Source of the DNA: Anodontia alba
Lineage: Eukaryota > Mollusca > Bivalvia > Lucinida > Lucinidae
Assembly: GCA_964016985.1 (NCBI GenBank)
Contig: OZ024827.1
Span: 63,097,602 to 63,161,601, forward strand
DNA length: 64,000 nt
Direction: 5' to 3'
In this document: positions 44,641-55,500 of the stretch, one piece after another
Numbering within the stretch: position 1 is the stretch's first letter
Layout: the number at the start of each line of letters is the position of its first letter
Made by a program: the position numbers and the translations under genes
The notes under the pieces: model-generated
Database searches by the model: none
Seen by the model: only the letters and a program-made list of their open reading frames with translations
Told to the model about the DNA's origin: nothing

Positions 44641-45257
44641 CATTGTATAGATGCACACTTGCTACAGTCTGTAAGATAACAAAGAGAAGACATTAAACAA
44701 AATGAAGAAACACTACCTGGTACTATAAAATCTATTTCAAGCACATTATTTTTTTTAGACATCTTACAGTTTTGTGATTTTGAAGCCAGAGGCAGGGATA
44801 ATATTATACAGTTGTTTACTCCTTAGTAAACTGGTAAGATATATGAAGTGAAAATCAGTGAGATCAGAAATTGGTTTTAGAAAGGGAAAACCGTGAGAAA
44901 GTATTTTTCTAGGCTCATTTTATAGAACCCAGCAGACATAAATGAATAAAGGTCAGCAACATTGGGCAGTGTTGATTCAACCATACGTGGGGTGAGGCTT
45001 GGCCCTGCATTTATGGTAGTGCTGTGCAAGGTATTCCAGTTTATGCCACTTCACAATGCGACTGTATTACATAAAAAGAATCCATACGGGTTAATATTCA
45101 ATGCTCTACATTAAAACAATGATATAGTGAATGTATGTAACATGCGAGGTCTTTTAAATATTGTAATATGACTGACCTCAGGAGAAAATGTGCCTTGGGA
45201 CAAAGGCCCAGATGCACCCCCGCAGCAGCGCCCTCTGACCTGCCTGCCCTTCAACAA
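44640..45257. other. No gene seen
   Basis: AT-rich intergenic sequence between converging genes. No inverted repeat or exon recognised. Confidence 0.35.
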
Positions 45258-45504
45258 TACCTTTATGAGCCACATCATGAGAAAACCTACCTTCTGACAT
45301 GTGCACCCAGTGTAGACTCAAATCAGCCTGTGCATCCGCGCAGTCTGATGATTAGAGTCTTTTTTTTCCACATGAAAAAAAAACTTTGCATCCTTGGCTA
45401 TCCAGAATGCGCCCAGTGAAGATTCTCATCAGAATGCGCAGTCTGACCTGAATCTTCACTGGGCGCACATGTCCAAGGTACGTTTTCTGACGTTGCGGCT
45501 CTTA
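45258..45504. repeat. Family E element downstream of the SLC10 gene
   Basis: Ends GAGCCACATCATGAGAAAAC and GTACGTTTTCTGACGTTGCG-GCTC. Inside are GAATGCGCCCAGTGAAGATTC and its inverse. Related copies at 55960 and 57412. Confidence 0.7.
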
Positions 45505-45784
45505 GAAGCGGCACTGATCAGACCGTACCGGTGCTTTGGTTAACTGTCCACATAAATCCGGAAAATTCCGTTTTTCCCATGGTGACATAAACACAACTTG
45601 CTAAAAGTGTTCATATAACAAACACAAACAGCGAAGGGTCAGATAGTCTTGTCTGGATCTTTTCCGATGGTCGAAATATTCTACAAGCAAAGAAGATCCC
45701 GAACAGATTGCGCGAATACGTGGGCTAATCTGGAACCTTTCTTGTCCGCATTGGGGTCAAGGGCACGTTGTGCTGCATATTATT

Positions 45785-45790
45785 TTTATT
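45785..45790 (-). terminator. Candidate poly(A) signal of the SLC10 gene
   Basis: AATAAA on the minus strand (TTTATT on plus), 68 bases after the stop codon of the gene. It is the first such hexamer downstream. Not confirmed by transcript data. Confidence 0.5.
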
Positions 45791-45857
45791 CATTGCTAAT
45801 ATGGACATGCGGAATCCTGTTTGAATATCTGTGCGTGCATACGAGCGTGTATGTACT

Positions 45858-46558
45858 TCAAACAGCTGTCAATTTCTCAGTAACATCCTCATCAGCGTTA
45901 ACTTGCTTTGTACCTCCGCCGACTTTATTGCTGCCATTCTTAGACATCTTATCCTTTTTCTCACCATTTTCATAACTCTCGTCCTTCAACTCATCGCCAT
46001 CTTTTGCGACTGGCTGATATTTCTTGCGGCACCTTTGATATATCAGATAAACGATTGTGGTCAAGAACGGCGGCAGCGGCGTCATCACAGCTGACGCTAC
46101 CGGGGCTACTGCCGCCAAGTCACCCATTGGCGGAGGAAACGAACTCGTTAACAGAATATATGCAATACTGGTATTCTGCATTCCCGTCTCGATGGCAATT
46201 GTCTTAATTCTCCGCCAAGGCTGTCTGAAAATTGTCGCAACTATTCCTCCGACAAGATAGCCGACGTAAGGCAGTAAACAAGCCGCCAGAACAACCCTTG
46301 GTTTAAAAAGACGGAATATAAATAAATTGGAATAGATTCCTACTGTGATTAAAACAATGGCAAAGAACACAATCACTGGCTTCAGTATTTTATTGAGCTT
46401 ATTGGCACAGTTTGGAAACTTATTGCGTAAAAATACACCAAAACTTAATGGCACTAGAAGTATACACAATGAAATGGCAACGCTAGAAAATGGTATAACG
46501 ACGTCATAATCTTGGAGGAAAAGCGACCCCAGTGAATACACCCAAGCTGGCAACATAG
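45858..46558 (-). CDS. SLC10 gene, exon 3 (terminal)
   Basis: Acceptor TGTTCCTTTCAG on the minus strand; it completes a split Ala codon and reads MLPAWVYSLG. It encodes the C-terminal membrane segments (VVIPFSSVAISLCILLVPLS, PVIVFFAIVLITVGIY, VLAACLLPYVGYLVGGIVAT, PVASAVMTPLPPFLTTIVYL), the ETGMQN sodium-site motif and the charged tail ending EKLTAV. Plus-strand ORFs over this region are shadows. Confidence 0.95.
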
Positions 46559-49500
46559 CTGAAAGGAACAAAACACACATCATTTAAAGTGGTTACGAAA
46601 GACCGGCAGTGACATTTCAACTACATTAATTCAAGGTTTTAACTTCACGAATTCACGATTTCAACTTCACGATTCGCGATTTCAACTTCACGAATTCACG
46701 ATTTCAACTTCACGAATTCAGCTTCACGAATTCACGAATTCAACTTCACGAATTCACAAATTCAACTTCACGAATTCACGAATTCAACTTCACGAATTCA
46801 ATTTCATGAATTCAGCTGTTGAATTCGTGAAGTTGAATTCGTGAATTCGTGAAGTTGAATTCGTGAAGTGGAATTCGTGAAGTTGAATTCGTGAAGTGGA
46901 ATTCGTGAAGTTGAATTCGTGAATTCGTGAAGTTGAATTCGTGAAGTAGAATTCGTGAAGCTGAATTCGTGAATTCGTGAAGTTGAATTCGTGAATTCGT
47001 GAAGTTGAAATCGTGCATTCGTGAAGTTGAAATCGTGAATTCGTGAAGTTGAAACCTTGAATTAATGAAGTTGACATGTCACTACCGGTCTTTCGTAGGT
47101 TTGACATGAAATTCTCTTGTGATCTAAACATCTACTTTTGCATATCCCAGCCCAGTACACACACGACTTCGTAACAATGCCGTCGCGACTTCGAAACGAC
47201 GTTGTTACCACGTGTGTTTGCTGGGTATACGTAGCAAGCAAACACACATTGCAACAACTCTGCGCCGACGTCAAAAACTCTTTACGACGTTATATGTTTG
47301 CTGGGTCGTGACCTACATGTAAATAAGACATGCATCCTGCAGGTGAACACATGCATACCATATAAGTTGTGTGTTGACAGGGCACATGATGTTGTCAGTA
47401 GACATCTTAACATGGATCTTGTAGCTTAACAGCGGTCTGCATTTCGTCTTAAAGCAGGCCCTTCTAGTCAACGCAATTAAGTCGACATTCCGGTGCCAGT
47501 TAGATGCTTCAACAGATAAACCTTGCAGTGACGTTCTTGAGAAAGCAACATAAAACAAAATAAATATGCAATTTCGTGAAAATATAAAATCATATTAGAG
47601 AAAATGTTGCAACCATAAACAAAAATATATAGTTCCAGATAGCGATGGTACTCAGATAAATTTCTCTTATTTCTCCATGAAAATATATGCTGTGCATTAC
47701 GGAAACATGCCTATTCAAATATACTGAAAATTTTACCACCAGAAAATGAAAATTTTCAGATAAAGTATCAGATTCTGAGATTTCTTCATATTTCTGCTCA
47801 AAACATAGAGTGTCGGTACTTGTTAGAACCGCCTCGGCGAGGCGGTTCTAACGCGTACCCATAATCTATGTTTTGAGCAGAAATAAGAAAACTAATGTAT
47901 ACCCCTGTAAACACCAGTTTTACTATATAAAAGTGGGGTCAAAATTATATAGGCATGTCTTCGTGATTGTGTACTTATTCCCAGCGGTCACATGACGTTT
48001 ATACAACGTCGCATCAACGTCGATATATATGACATTACATCGACGTTGATGCGACGTTGACTCAAGGTTGCGTGCCCGTTGTGTGCGCAGTGCATCGCCG
48101 AGGCACTTCTAATGAGTACATGCATCATATAATTTCAAGAACACATGTCTTCGTGGAAAAAAAAAAAAGAAAGAAAACTATTACAATTTTTCCATGGTCT
48201 TTTCTGGAGCTATGAAAACACTGTGACAAAAGTTTGAAACAACGGTTGCACAAACGTTCCAACAAGATCGACTTGGGTCATCAGCATACTGGCGGCAACA
48301 AGCATTCATTCAACGCTGTTTCAATCTTATTTGTCAACTGGATATGGTCTTGCGAAACGGCATCAGCACTTCGGGTGGTGAATGAGATTGTGTGCGGAGG
48401 AGGGACAGGGAGTGGTAGTGCCTTGCATATGGTATAGCCTGGTATAGATATGCGGCGAATAATCATCTCTTTCACCTCGGAAGTTTTATGATTAGCTCTC
48501 TTATTTTTGTAGACATTTAGTTTATGAATACCCATTTTGTTTTGTTGGTGTTTTTTTTTGTTTTTTTTTTTTTGTTTTTTTTTTTTTGTTACTTTTACAA
48601 TAGTCACTAGCGCCTATCAGTATAAGAATATAGGTGGAAATACTGAAAGGAAGATACACGAAAAGGTCCGGTTTTAATGCCAAAAATATATGAATAGTTA
48701 AATTATGAAATTTCTGGTCGCACGTCTGACATGTACACCCAGCGAATACAATGATCAGGCTGCGCATCTCGCAGGCCGATAATGACCGTCACTTGTCATC
48801 GATGTATCATACAGTAGCCCATGATTCTCAAAGCGGTAAAAGAAGGACATGCGACTGCGCCAATGCACAGACTGATCTGGGCCTTCAGTGCCAGCAGGTA
48901 CGTTTTTTTGTTCTTACGAGGGCGAGTCAATAAAAAACCAGCCTAACTTATTTCTGGGTGAGATCGATCTCTTCTTTTTCAATGTAATTGCCCTCTAGAA
49001 TGATGCACTTGGACCAATGGTGTTCCAGTGCCATCAGCCCAGAACTGAAGAAGCCAGGATCCTTGTCTCTGACCCACTCCTCAACTGTCGCCACGACTTC
49101 TTCGTTGGACCGGAATGACGTCCACGGATATCCTTTTTCAAGTTTGGGATTAGGAAATAGTCACTAGGAGCTAAGTCCCGATAATAGGCGGGGTGCGGTA
49201 TTAGCTCGTACCCATTCCGCTTAACAGCATCCATTGCAATTTTGCAAGTGTGGACTCTCGCATTGTCCTGTTGGAGCAGAATCCCTTTGGAGAGTTTACC
49301 TCGGCGTTTTTCACGGATCACAATTCTCAGTTAGTCGAGCAAATTTGCATAATACGCACCTGTTATTGTACTTTTCTTTGCTAGAAAGTCCAACATAATA
49401 ACGCCTTGTGCATCCTAAAATACAGTTGCCATCACCTTGCCAGCAGAGGGTTGCGTTTTGAACTTCTTTGGCCTCGGAGACCCCGGCCCTACACTCTGGC

Positions 49501-52500
49501 GACTTTGAGCTTTATTCTCTGGCTCATAATAATGGATCCAGGTCTCATCTACAGTTACCAGACGTGAAAGGAAATCATCTTCCTTTGACCTAAACCTCTT
49601 CAACAATGCGCTGTATACTGATGCTCTGGTTGCCATTTGCTCGTCGCTAACGGACTTTGGGACCCAACGGGCTGTTAGCTTGTGCATACCCAAGCGATCA
49701 TGTAAAGTTGTTGAAACGCTACCATGTGAAATGTGTAATGCATTCGCTATTTCTTCCACCTTAATTCGCCTATCAGAGTACACCAGATCCCGTACTTTGT
49801 TACACATTTCTTCATCGGTGGCATCTGATGGGCGTCCAGACCTGGTTTCGTCTTCTAAAGACGTTCTACTGCGTTTGAATTCCCCAACCCAGAATTTAAC
49901 TTGTGCATACGATGGTGCAGAAGACCCATAAACATTGGTCAACTCGCAATGTATTTCCTGACCTGTTTTCCCTTTCAAATACAAGTACCGAATTACAGCA
50001 CGGTACTCAACTTTTGACGAAAAGCTTACTTTTGCATCGCTAGCCATGTTTGACATTCAATATCTTATGAGTGAATGACACGATAAGGGTGCAATTCTGT
50101 CCTCAGGCCTAAAACGTATTGAAACAAGGCATGAAAATCTTGGGTGTCTCGGTCAATTGGAAATGGGATAGGCTGGTTACTTATTGACTTGCCCTCGTAT
50201 TTATGTTTTAAAGTCTCACTGTAAATTTACAACCCTTGTCCTGCTGAACCCGGATATACCATGCCTTTGCAAACAGTGTAGATCCAGATAAGTTGGCATC
50301 TGAATCTGCGCTGTTTGTCATTAAGTATGAGAATTTGTATCGACAACCTGGATCAAGTAATCTGATTGGCTGAAAATTAGGTGGGCATGGCATCTTAATT
50401 TATTCAGCTTGGCAAGGGTTAATGAAGTACACGCTTATATTATTTGCAACTGTGCTACTTCACTTTGGCCTTTTAACTGCATGGCAGTTAATTTAACAAC
50501 GTAATTTGCCAAACTTTGCACCCAATCCACCTGTCAAAAGCAAAAATACTGTGTTCGCAACATTCAAAATATGTATACGCTTGGTTTCATTTATTTCATG
50601 GTTAATGATCTGTTCAGTGTGTCTATGCGCCTTGACAATACCGTATTAACCCTAAACGTCTGAGGAAGCAGTGTAGACCCAGATCAGACGCCGCAGAACG
50701 CGGCGTCTGATCAGGGTCTACACTGTTTGCCAATCAATCACCAGTTTTGGAGACGCTAACAGGTAGTAAATTGGACTTGTAAAAGTTAAGGACAGGTATG
50801 GGAAGGAGTTTGGTGTCCCAATATTTAGGGTAAATACAGTGCATGTATTTGGTAAGACGGAAGCAAATATGAGCTGTAGGGTTTCTCTGTTTGCCTACAA
50901 ATATCAAAGCCACTGTACTAGAACTTGAGTAGTAAAGAGTTTGACCAGACTGCGAATGCATGGCTGTCTCGTTCTTTACTGTTTATATCTGGAAACACAT
51001 TCTTATGATGTACTCACCCAGAGCTGCAACTGTACTGATGGTTGTCATGGTGATGGACAGTGACAGGTCGCCCTTCAGCAGATATGAATACATGTTACTG
51101 CCGCCGCCCCCGGGACAGCATCCCGCAACGAAGATCCCCAGGGATACTGTCGACTGTTCGATAACTAGTTTTCCAACGGCAAATGCTATCTGAAAAAAAA
51201 AATGAATTATGAGACGACCCCTTAGAAAACGGCCATTCATGCAAACACGGATGGCTAGATTAGCACATGTATCCTCTGTGCCTGTGTTGCTCGCATCTTA
51301 GCCCGAAGTTCCCTTTTCTCTCGATGCCCTTCATTCACCCTTAGGGCCGAGCCAAGCAAAGGTTTCTTTCGAACATATGCAGACAGCGAGTGACCAGATC
51401 AGTCTGTGCATCCGTCTGATCAGGACTATCACTGTCCGCATAAGAAGTAATGGGATTCTGTAAAACGTATCAATGGAAAGCATCTGGCAGCGTCCCTGAT
51501 AAAAATAGTGAAATTAAATGAATGCGCAGGATGATCTCAGTGAATAATGAATTGGTTGTCCAATGCGAACATGTCTTCGAGCATGCGCGAAGTGCACAGT
51601 TACTGTGCACTTCGCGCATGCTCGAAGACATGTTCGCATTGCACGACCCAAATATACTGACCCTTTAAACAAAAGAAATGCAATGCTTTTGAAAAAACAG
51701 AAGTTACACAGGAGTACAACTGAAAGAGCCGTACGACCTGTCAATGTTTCTTAGAATAGTTCAGGATGTTTTTTGTTTGCTTGTTTTAAAGTGGGCCGGG
51801 GAACAGCATTTCCTACAAGATTGTATGTCCGCCCAGTGAGTACAGAATAGCCTGCGCATCCGTACAGTGATCTGATTCTTCGTATGGCACTCTGTGGTTT
51901 GATTGTGTTGGGGTTTAACGACACGTCAACCCTTGAGGGTCATTTTGTGTCGTCTCCCAGAGAAAGGGAGAAAAGAGATAGAAGAGAGAGTAGAGGAGAT
52001 GAAAGAGAGGGACAGGGAAGAAAGAGGAACAGGAAAGAAAGTGAAGAAACAGGAGAAATAAAAACATTCCCCCTCTACCCTTACCCACTACAAGGATAGC
52101 AGGCCTTGCCCAACTGTAAGCCAATATCAGTTGGACGCCCCAGTGATGTAAGATACACAGCACCTTCGCACCACCCGACCACCCCCACGGCACTCTGTGG
52201 GTAGCCGAAGATCCTAACCGTCTTCAGACGGACAGTAAAGACTCCGATCAGACTGTGCGGATGCACAGGCTGATCTAAATTCGCCTGGCGCACATGTAAA
52301 ATTGTAGGAATTTTATTTTTGCCTCAAAGTATATCTGCCATTGATTGAATATCCACAACATGTTACAAAATACTCCCTTCGTCTGGGTCTTTGGTTACAC
52401 CATATTTACCCTAAGTATTCGAACTGAGCAAACAGTGTATACACCCAGATCAGAAGCCACAGAATGCGGCCTGTGATCAGAATCTACTCTATCACTCATC

Positions 52501-55500
52501 CAGCAAGTTTTACACACAAGACCGAGGAGTCAAAAGGATCTGTTCAAATTTTAGGATAAGTATGTAATCGATTTAACCTTTTCAATCTTGCAGACTTACA
52601 CAGATGCCAATGCAAACAGTGTAGATCCAGATGAGACGGCTCGTTACGAGCCGTCTCATCTAGATCTACACTGTTCGTCATTTTTTTTTCTTCAGTTTAG
52701 ACTGAAACTCGTATTTTCAACAATGGACCTGTCCAAATAAGATGGTAGAGACCACTTCAGGAACTCGGGGGGGGGGGGGGGGGGTGAAAGGGTTAAGGTG
52801 TCCAAATAATTTGGGTACAAATGGTATGCCGTGAAACGGTGTGAAAGCTTATGGAAGCGGTAGGGTACCTGTCACACTCAAACCAATTAATTACCATGTT
52901 AATATTACAGAAATGATTTCCTGACAGTTCAGTGATACCCACTGTTTTTCTGACCAGGAATGACGTATTTATTCTAAGTATTAGCACACCTTAACTACAC
53001 CCCATACGTCTCCTAAAATTTGAAAATGTCCGCTTTACTAATGTTGGTATGTCTAAAATATTGCTGCATGAGTAGCAAACAGAGTAGACACAGAGCATGC
53101 GGCGTCTGATCTGTGTCTACACTGTTTGCTCAGGCCTGTCTTTCTAAATACTTTGGATTATTTACGGTATCATATTTACCATTTTTGCAAAATGTTCTGC
53201 AGCCCAAAGCTTGTTTCACCTTAAGTTCAAATGGCCAATACTTGGTATTCGCCTGACAACAGTCGCTCTAAACTTTTCAAAACAAGAAACGGAAGGGTAG
53301 GTTATGCGTTATAGGGACGAACGGGCTGACATCACAGCCGCCATTGTTTTCCCTCCACGGAGGTACATTTCTCGGTTTTTATCCTTGTAGATTAATGATT
53401 TATCAATGGACAAAACTTGAAAAATCATTGTCAAGATATTTAAAAATGAATTACTTTTGGTAAGAGGGAATAAGCTGTTCGCTGTTCTTTTGCTCATTAG
53501 TAGGATTTAACGATTTTATTTTTTTTATTTATTTATTTATTTTTTTTTTTTAAATATTCCAGGTGGAAGTTGATTATTGTAGGCGAAAACCCCCAAGGCT
53601 ATCACCTCTATCGAATGAGACAAAATGGCGGATTTCATAACTGTTTATAGTTTCTTTTGCCTGAAGAGTTCCATACCGACAGTCCCTATAATCAGCTTCT
53701 GCCTCTTCGAAGATACTGACACGGATCTTGTAGGAGGACAGGATAGGTGTAAGGGTAATTTGTACCCCAGATGATTTTCTACGTTCGTATAAATTTAAAG
53801 CAACAATCCAAAATATATAATATTGCTAATATCTACTGCGGAATTGCCAGAATTATACATTTTGATTAACTCTGGCATCAAAGCAGGAAAAATAATAAAA
53901 ATAAATAAATAAATAAATAAATGAATAAATAACTAAGAAGCAGGAAAAAAAGGAACTATTTAAATACGGAACTTTATCTGAGGGGCAGGCTCGCCTGAAC
54001 CTTTACTGTTCGCATTTGCTATAACGACTCTTTCTCATGCTTTAAAACAAATCGGGCTCATGTTGGAACTATACACATGTATTATTATATTATATAACTG
54101 TGCATGTTCAGGGGCGGATTCAGAGGGTGTTCGTGGGGTTCAGCCGAGCCCCACGTCCCTCCTCCCACCTTTGACTAAACATTTTATTTTCATGAGAAAT
54201 TTTAGGTAAATTTGGGATACCGTATTTACCCATAAATGTCCACACCTCTTACTCTTTACCTTATACTTGTATTCAACATGTTCATTTTTACTACCAACGA
54301 ATGTATGTAAAATTCCTGGCTGAGTGGCAAACAGTGTAGACCCTGATCAGACGCCGCGTTTTGTGGCTGATCCGGGTCTACACTTTTTGTTCAGACTGTC
54401 TTTCCGAATACGTAGATTAAGTACGGTAATTCGATCAACTCGACCGCTAACACCCCCGCCCCCCCCCCCCCCCCCCTTCCCCCCTCACACACACACACAT
54501 ACCCACCCACCTCACCCCTTCAAAAATCATCCTAGACCCTGATATTGACATTTTTAACAACGATAAAAAAGGGACAATCATACCAGCAGGGAAATTTCCA
54601 GCTCTTCAGAATTATGTATACTGAGAAAAACTTATAATGATATCACTGGGCTCAAACAACAACACTCCAATGTCTATAACAGAACCACGGAACATTTAGG
54701 CTTCCATACTAAAACTTTTCGGCGGTAAGATAAGAATTAAGCTGTCTGGACGGTTATGTAATAATGTATGATAAACACAAGGTATTCAAAATAAGATCAA
54801 TGTGTAATTTTGCTAGTCGTGTAGTTCTGACATATATAAATAATATATTAACGTCCCATCAACATTTGAATCATTTCGGGGCGCTGAAATGTTATAACGA
54901 AAACTTTAAGGTCTGTACAGTACGACCTTGAGAAGACTTCCGCCCGAATGAGATTCGATCTCACAACCCGGCGCTAAGACGGCTGGCAGGCACTGAACCT
55001 ACTGAGATACCGTCGTTTGTCAAAACTTGCCATTTCTATAGATAAATTCAACAGGCGACAAACTAATGATTTTTTTTTTTCTTATTTTTCCAGAAAATAA
55101 GAACTGACACTTCATGCAAATTGTCTCCCAAGGAGACAGTTTGCATGAAATGTCAACTTGATCCTATTTTCTAGGAAAAAAAAGAAAGAAAAACATTGCA
55201 AAATCAGTCGTCGGCTGAAATTTTTAGCCCCGCATGCAAAGTGTTAAGAGGGTCTGTATTGGAGGTCCCATAATTCTGTGGTCTATAATTTAAGAACATT
55301 TTTCTTTTTCTTTCTTTCATTCATTGTGTGTGCGTGTGCGTGCGTGTGTGTAAATAAATATTTCATCACGAAAACATGCCTATATAGTTTTGACCCCCCC
55401 CCCCTAAACCCCACTTTTATATATTAAAACTCGGGTTTACAGGGGTATACATTATTTTTCTTATTTCTGCTCAAAGACATAGATTGTAGGTACTCATTTG

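Noticed and set aside
45649..46260. Plus-strand ORFs of 67-108 residues
   Set aside because: Three of the four overlap exon 3 of the SLC10 gene on the opposite strand, and the one starting at 45649 lies mainly in its downstream flank; none has family resemblance.
46790..47131. 113-residue ORF with FTNS/HEF repeats, and the overlapping 68-residue one
   Set aside because: Both translate the tandem units of the fold-back at 46593-47098.
49680..49931. 83-residue plus-strand ORF
   Set aside because: Antisense shadow of the mariner transposase.
51563..51754. Two ORFs of 63 and 76 residues on opposite strands sharing a peptide
   Set aside because: The shared peptide comes from the perfect palindrome, which reads the same on both strands.
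53300..53497. Possible 5' end of another gene near GCCGCCATTGTTTTCC
   Set aside because: The motif alone is not enough; no splice-supported open frame with family resemblance follows on either strand.
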